Translations under genes and position numbers: made by a program
Shown here: positions 7,040 to 15,623 of the stretch, one piece after another
Numbering within the stretch: position 1 is the first letter of the stretch
Layout: each line of letters opens with the position of its first letter
NCBI GenBank assembly: GCA_035527835.1
Contig: DATKZS010000174.1
Coordinates: forward strand, 1 to 23,991
DNA: 23,991 nt
DNA from: DATKZS01 sp035527835 [NCBI: bacterium]
Lineage (GTDB): Bacteria; RBG-13-61-14
Direction: 5' to 3'
The notes under the pieces: generated by a model
Seen by the model: only the letters and a program-made list of their open reading frames with translations
Databases searched by the model: none
What the model was told of the DNA's origin: nothing

Positions 7040-7981
7040 ATGAAGCATTTTTTCTTGCGGGCGGCGGTGCTGGCGCAGATCATCGCGCTTTGCCTGGTGG
7101 CGGCGTCATGCTGGAAGGGAGAGCAGGGCGCGGCGGAGAACAAGCTGCCGGAGGTGTCCTCCGTCAAATTGACGCCGGCCTCCATCCAGCCGGGGGACTC
7201 GGTGTATGCTTCGGTGCAGGCCCGGGACATGGAGGGAGACCAGCTCACCTACGAGTATCAATGGATCGTCAACGGCAAGCCGGCGGAAGGCGCCAGGGAC
7301 AAGATGTTTTCCACGGACGGTCTGGCGCCGGGGGACCAGATTTTCGTGAAGGCCAGGGCCGTGGAAACCTCGAGCGGGCGAGCCGGAAAATGGAAGGAAT
7401 CCAAGAAGATCAGCCTGGGCGAGTTTCCCCCCTTGCGGATCCAGGGCGTGGTCCTGGAGCCCGAGAGTATCAAGGCCACCGGGCCGGTGGAGGCCGTCAT
7501 TGATTACGGGGACCTTGACCCCAATGACGTGGACACCGTCTATTACCGCTGGAACGTGAACGGGACCGACCTCCTGGGGGAGGAAAACCACGCGCCGTCG
7601 CTGTCGCCGGGCCAGTTCTCCCGGGGCGACAGGATCATGGTCACGGTGTGCCTGGACGGATTATTCAAGTCCCCCAATACCTGGAGCTCTTCCGTGTATA
7701 CCGTGGCCGACACCGCGCCCGAGTTCACCTCATCCCCCGACATCGGCTATGATCAAGACAAGATCGTGATCTACTTCGAGGTCGAGGACCCGGACGGAGA
7801 CTCGATCACCTACTCGATCAGCGGCGCTCCCCCCGGATCCTATCTGGACAAGAAAGACGGGACCAAGTTGATCATCAGCGCCAACGCCCCGCCGGGGACC
7901 TACAATATCATGATCGGGGCCTCGGACAACTATGGAGGCTCGACCGGAAAACCCATCGTCGTAACCATCCCTGAAAGATAG
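7040..7981 (+). CDS. Lipoprotein with tandem Ig-like/cadherin-like domains
   Basis: 313 residues from ATG 7040, which has AGGGAG eight bases upstream; the in-frame ATG at 6947 lacks one. The N-terminus KHFFLRAAV...LCLVAASC is a type II signal peptide with the lipidated Cys predicted at residue 24 (AAS before C, a slightly unusual lipobox). The mature part looks like three beta-sandwich repeats: about 36-127 and 128-222 each contain a Y-x-W-x-V-N-G core (EYQWIVNGK and YYRWNVNGT), and 223-313 resembles a He-PIG/cadherin-type module (FEVEDPDGDSITYSI...APPGTYNIMIGASD). Such proteins sit on the cell surface or periplasmic face and bind partners or polysaccharide. It precedes the pilus operon but 600 bp of AT-rich DNA intervene, so cotranscription is unlikely. 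Confidence 0.7.
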   Translation: MKHFFLRAAVLAQIIALCLVAASCWKGEQGAAENKLPEVSSVKLTPASIQPGDSVYASVQARDMEGDQLTYEYQWIVNGKPAEGARDKMFSTDGLAPGDQIFVKARAVETSSGRAGKWKESKKISLGEFPPLRIQGVVLEPESIKATGPVEAVIDYGDLDPNDVDTVYYRWNVNGTDLLGEENHAPSLSPGQFSRGDRIMVTVCLDGLFKSPNTWSSSVYTVADTAPEFTSSPDIGYDQDKIVIYFEVEDPDGDSITYSISGAPPGSYLDKKDGTKLIISANAPPGTYNIMIGASDNYGGSTGKPIVVTIPER

Positions 7982-8480
7982 TCGTTATTAATCATATAGT
8001 TATACCATAACAGGCCGCGCCGCCCGCTTGGCCTGTATCTCTTGGCCCCAGCGGCGGCCAAGTCCACCATGATCCCGGCCCGGGTTCAAGCGAGGCGCCA
8101 TTTCCCCGGCGTCAATTACTGATCGTTGATGTTGGCAAAACAATACGGGAGGCCGGCGCCGGCGGGCCGGGGGAGCGGCAATCCTTAATTTAAATTGATA
8201 GTTATGTTAAAAAGCTTAAGTTTGCTAAAGGTTAACCCCGGGGGAGCTTTATTATGGCGAATCGGTTCAGCTATGGCGTGAGTTTACATAATTTAGATGA
8301 AGGTTAACGATAATTATAGGAGAGTGATACGAAGTTATATGCCATTTTAACCGCGAAAACCGCCCCGGCGAACGGGGGGGCGCCAAAAAAACGGGTCCGG
8401 AGTTTACCATATGTTGGGCTTGCGGCCTCAAGATACACAAGATGTAATATTAATTATATAAAATTTTAAAAAAATAATCG
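7982..8480. other. AT-rich intergenic region before the pilus operon
   Basis: No conserved gene is visible. A 7-bp stem ACAGGCC (8010-8016) / GGCCTGT (8030-8036) may end the lipoprotein transcript, but its U-run is poor. A 17-codon mini-frame, MANRFSYGVSLHNLDEG (8254-8307), has a GGGGGAG ribosome site eight bases upstream and could be a leader peptide; evidence is thin. Base composition falls from GC-rich to very AT-rich between about 8400 and 8540. Confidence 0.4.
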
Positions 8481-8533
8481 ATAATTATAAAAACTTCTTG
8501 ACAATTATATAAGGTATCATCCACAATTATAAT
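8481..8533 (+). promoter_or_regulatory. Phased AT-rich 9-mers and promoter of the HTH/pil operon
   Basis: The 9-mer AYAATTATA occurs at 8481-8489, 8501-8509 and 8523-8531, 20 and 22 bp apart, so on the same face of the helix; another copy is at 8310-8318. A perfect -10 hexamer TATAAT (8528-8533) overlaps the last copy, 60 bp before the HTH start codon. TTGACA at 8498-8503 is 24 bp from it, too far for a normal -35. The arrangement fits an operator array for the HTH protein encoded next door (inference). Confidence 0.4.
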
Positions 8534-8592
8534 CGAAGCAATCAGCTCTTCGTTCGGTACGGAGACGAAATTCAATACCGGGGAAGGACGCG

Positions 8593-8856
8593 ATGGGAAA
8601 AAACAGTGTGAGAGCGTTAAGAGAGGCACAACTGATGAGCAAGGCCGAGCTGGCCCGTAAGGCCGGCGTAAGCCCGCTCACGATTGACCGGATAGAACGT
8701 GGAGAAAGCTGCCGGATGGACACCAAGCGCAAGATCATCCTGGCGCTGGGATTAAGCCTGAACGAAAAGCAGAAGGTATTCAAGGATGATGAGAATTTCG
8801 CACCCGCGGGCAAGCGGCGGGAATCTAAAAAGAGAAAAGGTTCCGCCCGCAAGTAG
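8593..8856 (+). CDS. Small XRE/Cro-C1-type helix-turn-helix protein
   Basis: 87 residues. Residues about 5-60 form a five-helix XRE domain: VRALREAQLMSKAELARKAG, then VSPLTIDRIERGE (recognition helix), then TKRKIILALGLS. The tail is lysine/arginine-rich (KRRESKKRKGSARK), which may add nonspecific DNA contact. A GGAAGG ribosome site lies upstream. It is 36 bp from pilM on the same strand and probably shares its transcript, so autoregulation and control of the pilus operon are plausible. No effector-binding domain is present. Confidence 0.8.
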   Translation: MGKNSVRALREAQLMSKAELARKAGVSPLTIDRIERGESCRMDTKRKIILALGLSLNEKQKVFKDDENFAPAGKRRESKKRKGSARK

Positions 8857-8892
8857 GGACGGGCGGGTTCACGGGTCATAAGGAGGAGCCAG

Positions 8893-9960
8893 ATGGCGCT
8901 ACGAGGAAAGAAAGGGTTGATCGGCCTGGATATCGGGTCCAGCTCCATCAAGGTTGCCGAGCTCAAGGAGACCAAGAAGGGGTATTTGCTGGAGAATTTC
9001 GGGATGGTCCCGCTGCCCCCCGAGGCCATCGTGGACGGGGCCCTGATGAATTCCCCGGCCATTGTGGAGGCCATCCAGTCCCTGATCGGCGAGCGCAAGA
9101 TCAAGACCAAGGACGTGGCCATCAGCGTCTCCGGGGCCTCGGTCATGATCCGGAAGATCAGCCTGCCGGTGATGACGGAGGAGGAGTTGGACGATCAGAT
9201 CCAGTGGGAGGCCGAGCAGTACATCCCCTTTAACCTCTCGGACGTGAACCTGGCCTACGAGGTCCTGAACCGCGGCAACGACGAAGGCAACATGGACCTT
9301 CTGCTGGTCGCGGCCAAAAAGGACATGATCAACGATTACGTGGCCGTTATCACCGAAGCCGGGCTCAATCCGGTGATCGTTGACCTTGACGCCTTTTCGG
9401 TGCTGAACGCGTACGAGATCAACTATCAGATCATGGAGAACGAGGTCCTGGCCATCGTGAACATGGGGGCCTCGATCATCAACATGGTGATCACGAAGGG
9501 CGGGAAGTACCTGTTTTCCCGGGACGTTACGGTCGGCGGCAACCTCTACACCGAGGAGATCATGAAGGAGTTGTCGGTGAGCTGGGAGGAGGCCGAGCTC
9601 TTGAAACTTGGCGGCGCGGCCACGGGCGAGACCGAGGCGGTGATGCGCCAGGAGGTTGAGGCGGTGATCCGGCGGGTTTCGGACCAGATTGCGTCGGAGA
9701 TCGCGAAATCATTGGACTTTTACCAGGCGACGGCGGCGGAGGAACAGATTTCCAAGGTCTGGCTTGCCGGCGGGGCCTGCGGCATCTCGGGAATGGCGGA
9801 AGCTATCCAGCAGAAGCAGAACGTTCCCGTGGAGATAATGGACCCATTCCGGAACCTGGAGCGGAACCCCAAGCTGTTTGATCCGGCCTATCTGGAGCAG
9901 GTTGGGGCGCGGGCGTCAGTGAGCATAGGACTTGCGCTGAGGAGGGTGGGGGACCGATGA
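8893..9960 (+). CDS. pilM: Type IV pilus actin-like ATPase PilM
   Basis: 355 residues, the usual PilM length. Actin/FtsA-fold nucleotide motifs are visible: phosphate-1 GLDIGSSSIK (11-20), phosphate-2 IVNMGASIINM (188-198) and the adenosine motif LAGGACGIS (291-299). The 1C-like subdomain (about 75-165) contains VMTEEELDDQIQWEAEQYIP, a hallmark of PilM. The protein forms a cytoplasmic ring that binds the N-terminal tail of PilN and links the pilus motor to the envelope complex. The start has an AAGGAGGAG ribosome site. The stop overlaps the pilN start as ATGA (9957-9960), indicating translational coupling. Confidence 0.95.
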   Translation: MALRGKKGLIGLDIGSSSIKVAELKETKKGYLLENFGMVPLPPEAIVDGALMNSPAIVEAIQSLIGERKIKTKDVAISVSGASVMIRKISLPVMTEEELDDQIQWEAEQYIPFNLSDVNLAYEVLNRGNDEGNMDLLLVAAKKDMINDYVAVITEAGLNPVIVDLDAFSVLNAYEINYQIMENEVLAIVNMGASIINMVITKGGKYLFSRDVTVGGNLYTEEIMKELSVSWEEAELLKLGGAATGETEAVMRQEVEAVIRRVSDQIASEIAKSLDFYQATAAEEQISKVWLAGGACGISGMAEAIQQKQNVPVEIMDPFRNLERNPKLFDPAYLEQVGARASVSIGLALRRVGDR

Positions 9961-10880
9961 TAAAGATTAATTTACTTCCGGTCAAAGCGGCCAAGAAAAA
10001 AGAGAAGGTGATGACCCAGGTTTACATGGGTATCCTGGTGGTCATCTTCGCCGTGGTGGGCCTGGGCTACTTCTGGTTCACGCAGAAATCCAAGATCAAC
10101 GTGGTGCGGACGGAGATCCAGAAGACCAACGAGCAGAAAGCAAAGCTCGCGGACGCCAAGAAGAAGTTCGAGGAACTGCAGAAGAAAGAGAATCTGTTAA
10201 ACCAGCAGCTCGAGGCCATCACCAAGCTCGACCGCGGGCGCGACTGGTTCATCCGGGTCCTGGACAAGATCACCGAGAGCATTCCGCACAAGCAGGTGTG
10301 GGTGAACTCGGCCAAGTTCGGCGGGACCAAGTCGCGGGGCGCGCGCGGGGGCGGCGGGGGCGCAAACAACATCACGTTGCGCGGGTCCTCGTATGACCGC
10401 GACGCGGTGGCCCTGTTCATGGGCAACCTCTCCATCATCCCCTGCGACGACGCGCTGCCGGACGAGGAGAAGGCCCCGATCTGCCAGGAGCGCAATACCC
10501 GCTGCCGCCGCTGGAACGAGGCCACCAAGAACTGGGAGTGGGACTTCGAGGGCTGCCGCCGCTTTTATAAGGAGACTTGCGAGCAGTCCAAGACCTGCGC
10601 GGATGACGTGCGCAGCTGCAACAACGATGTCCAGACGGCCTGCACGGGACCGGAAGCCAAGGGGGGCAAGACCTGCCAGGACGCCAAGGACAAATGCGCC
10701 GCGCTCAAGAAGCAATGCGATGGGGCGAAGGCGGGCTGCGGCAAGCTGCACGAGGAGGAATACGTGGCCTACGACAGCGTGCGGCTCAACTATATCCGGA
10801 CGGGCAAGGAGAAGCCCGGCAGCGTGCCGGTTTATGACTTTGAAATCGTTTGCTCAGCCACGGAACCGTCGGGCGAGTGA
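9957..10880 (+). CDS. pilN: Type IV pilus alignment protein PilN with a cysteine-rich insertion
   Basis: 307 residues against about 180-210 for typical PilN. The PilM-binding INLLP motif is at 4-8, a single membrane helix at about 22-41, and a coiled coil at about 45-95. The periplasmic ferredoxin-like domain starts around 96 (DWFIRVLDKITESIPHKQVW), is interrupted by a Gly-rich loop (ARGGGGGANN, 129-138), and its first half ends at about 161 with FMGNLSII. The fold seems to resume at about 267 (EEYVAYDSVRLNYI...VPVYDFEIVC). Between these, residues 163-261 hold 12 Cys at 163, 176, 183, 200, 208, 214, 221, 229, 240, 247, 254 and 261, mostly 6-8 apart, with a 13th at 299. This looks like a disulfide-bonded helical module displayed in the periplasm. 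PilN normally pairs with PilO, so the insertion could add a new contact or a redox-sensitive lock (inference). Confidence 0.92.
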   Translation: MIKINLLPVKAAKKKEKVMTQVYMGILVVIFAVVGLGYFWFTQKSKINVVRTEIQKTNEQKAKLADAKKKFEELQKKENLLNQQLEAITKLDRGRDWFIRVLDKITESIPHKQVWVNSAKFGGTKSRGARGGGGGANNITLRGSSYDRDAVALFMGNLSIIPCDDALPDEEKAPICQERNTRCRRWNEATKNWEWDFEGCRRFYKETCEQSKTCADDVRSCNNDVQTACTGPEAKGGKTCQDAKDKCAALKKQCDGAKAGCGKLHEEEYVAYDSVRLNYIRTGKEKPGSVPVYDFEIVCSATEPSGE

Positions 10881-10918
10881 CGGCATGACGATGATTTTGC
10901 AAGGCGGGGGAGGGGATC

Positions 10919-11488
10919 ATGGCTCTTAACGCGGAATTCCTGGTCAAGATGCCGGTGAGTCAGAAAATCCTGGTTCTGGCGGCGGCGGTGGCGGTCCTGG
11001 TACTGGGGTACTGGTTCCTGATCGGCAGCTCGCTCAAGAGCGATTTGGAGAGGATGCAGGCGGAACTCTCCCAGGCCAAGTCCGACCTGGCCAAACTGGA
11101 GACGGTGCAGAAGGACAAGGAAAAGCTTGACCGGGAACTCAAGGAAAAGGAAAGGAAGCTGGAGAAGGCCAAGGAAAAGCTCCCCACCGAGACGGAGATG
11201 GAGAGACTGCTCCTCACCATCAACGAGCTGGGACAGCAGAACGGCATCAGGTTCTCCAATTTCAAGCCGCTGGCCGAACGCAAGGAGGGAAATCTCTACA
11301 TCGAGGTCCCCATCGAGCTCAAGTTCACCGGCGGATACCTCTACGTCATGAACTTCTTCGCCAAGGTGGCGGCGCTGCCCCGGATCGTCAATTTCAACGG
11401 GGTCTCGATTACCGGGGGCGGCAAGGGGAAAACCAGTGAGATCGATGTCAGTTGCACGGCCAGCACCTATAAATTTATCGGGAAATAA
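10919..11488 (+). CDS. pilO: Type IV pilus alignment protein PilO
   Basis: 189 residues, typical length. A short cytoplasmic tail is followed by one membrane helix (about 16-35, KILVLAAAVAVLVLGYWF), a highly charged coiled coil (about 37-85, many EKLDRELKEKERKLEKAKE-like heptads) and a ferredoxin-like periplasmic domain (about 88-189) with the usual TEMERLLLTINELGQQNGI and FTGGYLYVMNFFAKVAALPR blocks. It dimerises with PilN. It starts 38 bp after pilN behind a GGGGGAGGGG ribosome site. In contrast to its PilN partner it has just one Cys (CTAS near the C-terminus). Confidence 0.93.
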   Translation: MALNAEFLVKMPVSQKILVLAAAVAVLVLGYWFLIGSSLKSDLERMQAELSQAKSDLAKLETVQKDKEKLDRELKEKERKLEKAKEKLPTETEMERLLLTINELGQQNGIRFSNFKPLAERKEGNLYIEVPIELKFTGGYLYVMNFFAKVAALPRIVNFNGVSITGGGKGKTSEIDVSCTASTYKFIGK

Positions 11489-11499
11489 GGGGACTTGCC

Positions 11500-12024
11500 A
11501 TGAGAAGCCATAAGCTGACAAATGGTTTCGCGCTGGGGTGTTTGCTCCTCGGCGTGATCTGGCTCGCGGCCTGCGGCGGCCAAGCGCCGGCTCCGGGACC
11601 CAGCGTGCCCAAGGAAAATGTGGCCCCCACGGCCGCCAAGGAGGAGCCCGCGCCATCGGAGAGCAAGGCCAAGGAAACCGTGCAAAAGGAGTGGCATTAC
11701 GACGCCACCGACAAATGGGACCCGTTTGCCGTTCCTGAGCCGCCGGTGATCACGGAGCCGTCGTCGGAGCGCTACGATCTGGACCAGATGACGCTGCTCG
11801 GCATCATCCGGGGTTCGAACATGGACGCGGCTTACGTCCGCATGCCGGACGGCACGGACAAGATCGTCCGGGTCGGCGACATCCTGGGCAAGCACGGCGG
11901 CGAGATCAAGGAGATCGGCAAGGACTCGGTGACGGTTGAAGAGCGTTACATGGACCCCAAACGTCCCAACGATACTTTTATCATTGAAAAGGAACTGAAG
12001 CTGGCGGGAAGGCCAGGCGGATGA
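11500..12024 (+). CDS. pilP: Type IV pilus lipoprotein PilP
   Basis: 174 residues. The signal peptide ends in the lipobox LAAC with predicted lipidated Cys25. A Pro/Ala/Glu-rich flexible linker follows (about 28-60), then WDPFAVPEPP, the conserved DPF stretch that contacts PilN/PilO, and a C-terminal beta domain (about 83-174, DQMTLLGIIRGSNMDAAYVR ... VRVGDILGKHGGEI) that binds the N0 domain of the PilQ secretin. It starts 11 bp after pilO. Length and order in the cluster are standard. Confidence 0.92.
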   Translation: MRSHKLTNGFALGCLLLGVIWLAACGGQAPAPGPSVPKENVAPTAAKEEPAPSESKAKETVQKEWHYDATDKWDPFAVPEPPVITEPSSERYDLDQMTLLGIIRGSNMDAAYVRMPDGTDKIVRVGDILGKHGGEIKEIGKDSVTVEERYMDPKRPNDTFIIEKELKLAGRPGG

Positions 12025-12081
12025 GCCGGCTGGATACCTGGTGGCCACACTGGCTCAAGCTAAGCAGGGAGGATTGAACTG

Positions 12082-15000
12082 ATGGGCAAGCGGAAATACA
12101 AAAGCGGGAGCTTGAAAATCCTCGGATCGGCATGGTTCGTGGTACTGGCTTTGCTGGCCGCGTGCGCGGCGCAGAAGGGGCCGGAGACCAAGAGCCCGGC
12201 GGACGCCAAACCCGAGGTCTCGGCCGTCCGGGTCGAGAAGGCGGATGCCAATGACCGCGTCGTGATCGAGACCAATCCGCCATCCATGGGGTACAGCGTG
12301 TACAAATGGATGGACCCCGTGAGGATCGTGGTTGACTTCGCCGACGCCGTGGCCGCCCGAGAGCCCTCGACCATCTCCGTGGCCGACGGGCTGATCAAGG
12401 GGGTGGACGTCAAGGGCATCAAACCCGATGGTCAGGACGCCACCTCCCTGGTCCGCGTCATCATCAACCTGGAAAAGAACGCGGAGTACGAGGTCAACCG
12501 GGAAGACGGCAAGCTCGTGGTCTCCCTGGCCAAGTCCGCGTCCGCGGACGCAGGCTCCGCGGAGCAGGCCGGCCTGGCCGTCATGCAGGGTGACTCCGAA
12601 TCCGGCGCCGCCAACGCCCAGGATTGGGCCTGGGCCGGTCCGGCCGGAGCGGCCGCCGCTGACACGGGCGCCGCCGCCAAGAAACTCGTCAGCGTGTCCG
12701 TGAGCGAGGACGGGGACATGACCAGGGTAAGCCTGCTCGCCGACGGCGCCGTGGGCGATTACAGCGCGTTCACCCTGGAAAACCCGGACCGCCTGGTCAT
12801 TGACATGTGGGGAGTGAAGAACCCTTCCAAGATCGGGGCCAAGAGCATCAATCAGCAGGGCATTCTCCGGGTCCGGGCCGGGGAGCACGAGGACAAGCTC
12901 CGGCTTGTGTTCGACGCCAACGGCGACTTGCCCCATTATCGCTTTGACAAGGACGGCAACCGCCTGGTCGTGACCTTCAGCCGGACCATGGACGTATCGG
13001 TCGCCCCCGGCTCCGTCGAGGCATCCGCCACCGAGACCGCCAGCAGCGCCACCTCCGACAAGGACTGGCCGGTCATGGACCTGGCCCAGAACGAGTGGAG
13101 CGGACCGCAGCCCAGCTCGACCGCCAGCGAATGGAGCACGCCCTCCGCTCCGGCCCCGGCGCCGGTCGGCGCGCCGCCCGCCGTTTCGCCCACCCTCGAC
13201 TGGGGGCCGCAGGTGACCCTGCCGCCCAACGAGCGTGAGGCCGGGATCGCCAATATTGATTACGTTAAATTCGATTTCTCCAACAGCGCCTCGTCCATCG
13301 TGATCCACGCGGACCGGCCGATCCGCCGCGAGTCCTGGCGCAGGCAAGACAATCCCGACGAGAAGATCGTCAGCTTCTTCATCGGGAACGCCCAAGTCGC
13401 CGCGGACCAGCAGCGTTCGTATGACACCACCGAGTTCCAGAGCCCGATCGAGCTCTTCTCCGTGTTCCAGCGGCCGACCCAGCAAAACGAGGTCGCCATT
13501 ATCGTGGTGATGCGCAACTGGGCGGCCAGCAAGTGGAACCAGTACGATGAGAAGCTGGTGATCCAGTTCGAGAATTATCCGGGGAGCCTGGGTCTCGGCG
13601 GCGCGGCCACCACCGGCATGTTCGGGCCCATGGGCGAAGAGGTAACCGGCGGCACGGGCGCGCCCGGCGCCATGGCCCCCGGGGTGTCCGGCGTTCCCTC
13701 CGCCACCACCCCCTATACCGGGGCGTCCGTCAGCCTGGACTTCAAGAACATGGACATCCTCGATGCCCTGCGCACCATCGCCGAAGTCAGCAACATGAAC
13801 ATCGTGGTGGCCGACAACGTCAGGGGCAAGATCACCATCAAGCTCGACAGCGTGCCCTGGGACCAGGCCCTCGACCTCATCCTCGACACCAAGGGACTGG
13901 GAAAGGTCGAGCAGGGAAACATCATCCGGATCGCCCCCCAAAAGGACCTCCAAAAAGAGAAGGCCGACCGCCTGGCCGAGCTCGAGGCCCAGCGCAAGTA
14001 CGAGGAGCTGACCACCAAGATCATCCCCGTCAACTACCTCAAGGCCCAGGACCTGAGTAGGGTGGTGCGGCCCATCCTCACTCCCGGCCGCGGCAAGGTG
14101 GACGCGGACAAGCGCACCAACTCGATCATCATCCGGGACATCCCGGCGGCCGTGGAAGAGGCCTACAAGATGATCTCGACCCTCGACAAGCCCACCAAGC
14201 AGGTGCTGATCGAGGCCAGGATCGTCGAGGCGACCGTCGGCGTGACCCGCGAGATCGGAGTGCAGTGGGGCACCAATTATAACGTCGGACCCGCCACCGG
14301 AAACCCGACCGGCCTCGATTTCCCCGGCACCATTCAGCTCGGCGGCGCCGCCCTCGGAGGCACCTCCGGGTCGGGCGCCGTCACGGGACTGAGCCCCGGC
14401 GGAGGGGCATTGGGCATCAGCGTGGGATCCCTGTCCAACGCCGTATCGCTGGACGTGGCCCTCAGGACCCTCGAGGCCCAGGAAAGGATCAAGATCATTT
14501 CCAGCCCGCGCGTCCTGACGCTCACCGATGAGCGGGCCATGATCGAACAAGGCGTGAGCATACCTTATCCTCCGCCCTCCATCGTCGGCGGCGGGGCGGT
14601 GGGATGGACCTTTGTCGAGGCCTCCCTCCAGCTCGAGGTCACGCCCCACGTGGCCGCGGACAACAGCATCATCATGGATATCAAGTGCGCCAATAACGAG
14701 CCGGTCAGCATCGCCGGCTCCAGCCAGCCGGGCATCAGCAAGAAGGAGGCCCAGACCACCATCATGTTGAAAGATGGCGAAACCGCCGTGATCGGTGGTA
14801 TCTTCAAGATCAGGAAGAGCCAGCCCCGGACTCTGATCCCGTTTCTGGGCAGCCTGCCCGTGATCGGGACATTGTTCAGCGATAGGATTGACGAGTCGAG
14901 AAACGAGGAGCTGATCATCTTCCTCACCCCCCAGATCATCGAGGCCGGACGCGGCGTCGGAGACCAGGGGATGGGCGGCGGGTTCAGCGGACTCAGGTAG
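12082..15000 (+). CDS. pilQ: Type IV pilus secretin PilQ
   Basis: 972 residues, on the long side. A type II signal peptide with lipobox LLAAC (Cys28) suggests a lipoprotein secretin. Two AMIN peptidoglycan-binding domains follow (about 46-149 and 203-300), then a Ser/Pro/Ala linker and a third beta-rich AMIN-like block (about 391-499). The secretin part has the STN/N0 domain (about 549-620, SVSLDFKNMDILDALRTIAE), an N1/NolW-like domain (about 645-703, LSRVVRPILTPGRGKVDADK) and the C-terminal beta-barrel domain (about 706-953) with LIEARIVEATVGVTREIGVQ and the signature VIGGIFKIRKSQPRTLIPFL. It forms the outer-membrane gate for the pilus. It lies 57 bp after pilP with its own GGGAGG site. The antisense open frame across the entire gene is a GC-driven shadow. 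Confidence 0.95.
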   Translation: MGKRKYKSGSLKILGSAWFVVLALLAACAAQKGPETKSPADAKPEVSAVRVEKADANDRVVIETNPPSMGYSVYKWMDPVRIVVDFADAVAAREPSTISVADGLIKGVDVKGIKPDGQDATSLVRVIINLEKNAEYEVNREDGKLVVSLAKSASADAGSAEQAGLAVMQGDSESGAANAQDWAWAGPAGAAAADTGAAAKKLVSVSVSEDGDMTRVSLLADGAVGDYSAFTLENPDRLVIDMWGVKNPSKIGAKSINQQGILRVRAGEHEDKLRLVFDANGDLPHYRFDKDGNRLVVTFSRTMDVSVAPGSVEASATETASSATSDKDWPVMDLAQNEWSGPQPSSTASEWSTPSAPAPAPVGAPPAVSPTLDWGPQVTLPPNEREAGIANIDYVKFDFSNSASSIVIHADRPIRRESWRRQDNPDEKIVSFFIGNAQVAADQQRSYDTTEFQSPIELFSVFQRPTQQNEVAIIVVMRNWAASKWNQYDEKLVIQFENYPGSLGLGGAATTGMFGPMGEEVTGGTGAPGAMAPGVSGVPSATTPYTGASVSLDFKNMDILDALRTIAEVSNMNIVVADNVRGKITIKLDSVPWDQALDLILDTKGLGKVEQGNIIRIAPQKDLQKEKADRLAELEAQRKYEELTTKIIPVNYLKAQDLSRVVRPILTPGRGKVDADKRTNSIIIRDIPAAVEEAYKMISTLDKPTKQVLIEARIVEATVGVTREIGVQWGTNYNVGPATGNPTGLDFPGTIQLGGAALGGTSGSGAVTGLSPGGGALGISVGSLSNAVSLDVALRTLEAQERIKIISSPRVLTLTDERAMIEQGVSIPYPPPSIVGGGAVGWTFVEASLQLEVTPHVAADNSIIMDIKCANNEPVSIAGSSQPGISKKEAQTTIMLKDGETAVIGGIFKIRKSQPRTLIPFLGSLPVIGTLFSDRIDESRNEELIIFLTPQIIEAGRGVGDQGMGGGFSGLR

Positions 15001-15026
15001 ACGATAATTATCAGGGAGGGCTTGAA

Positions 15027-15623
15027 ATGAAACGTGCAATTTGTGCTATTATTGCGTTGACGGCTGCGGCGCTGACGCTGATGCTGCTTGGGTGCGCGAA
15101 GGACTCCGGACCGGGCAGGGACAATCAGTACGATACCGGATCTTTGCTCCAGGTGACCAGTCTGACATCAGGTGATGGCGGCGCCAGCAGCACTTGGACG
15201 ATTGATGTGTTCCAGCAGCCCTGGTGCGGCGATTCGACCGGCGACCCGGAAGATTTTTACGACGCCACTTTTAACGTTACCTTTGAGAACCTTGCGCCAG
15301 ACCACCTTAGTATATCGCAAACCGGTATTCTGGTCGAATCCTACAGCATTGCATATTCAACTATCGAACCAACCCAGCCGGCCCTGAAGCCCAAAACCAA
15401 CATCGCCATCAACCAGTATCTCGAGCCCGGCACCCCCTTAAATGTGAACGGATTGTTGCTGATGACCATCGCAACCAAGTTTGAATTCATGGCCTTTGGA
15501 AACCCGTTCGCTTTCCCCGTTTATAAATGCACGATCACGTTTCATGGCGAGAACGATTACGGCTATGAGGTCACCGCCACGGCGAGCGTTTTCGTGGTCT
15601 TGGGCGCCTATGATAATTGCTGA
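15027..15623 (+). CDS. Lipoprotein of unknown function, last gene of the pil operon
   Basis: 198 residues. The signal peptide ends in LLGC with lipidated Cys23 predicted. The mature protein is beta-rich (Ig-like guess) with SISQTGILVESYSIAYSTIE and an F-x-x-x-F-x-N-P-F-A-F segment; two Cys near the middle (WCGDS, YKCTI) and a terminal Cys could form disulfides. I recognise no family. It begins 26 bp after pilQ behind a CAGGGAGGG site, so it belongs to the same transcript. A role as an outer-membrane partner or pilotin-like helper of PilQ is inferred from position only. Confidence 0.65.
   Translation: MKRAICAIIALTAAALTLMLLGCAKDSGPGRDNQYDTGSLLQVTSLTSGDGGASSTWTIDVFQQPWCGDSTGDPEDFYDATFNVTFENLAPDHLSISQTGILVESYSIAYSTIEPTQPALKPKTNIAINQYLEPGTPLNVNGLLLMTIATKFEFMAFGNPFAFPVYKCTITFHGENDYGYEVTATASVFVVLGAYDNC

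Noticed and set aside
7982-8480. c-di-GMP or other riboswitch before the pil operon
   Set aside because: I could not match the known GEMM core or any aptamer consensus by eye.
12055-15039. 994-codon open frame antisense to pilQ
   Set aside because: It mirrors the pilQ reading frame in GC-rich DNA, has repetitive His/Gly/Asp-rich composition and no domain; pilQ explains the region.
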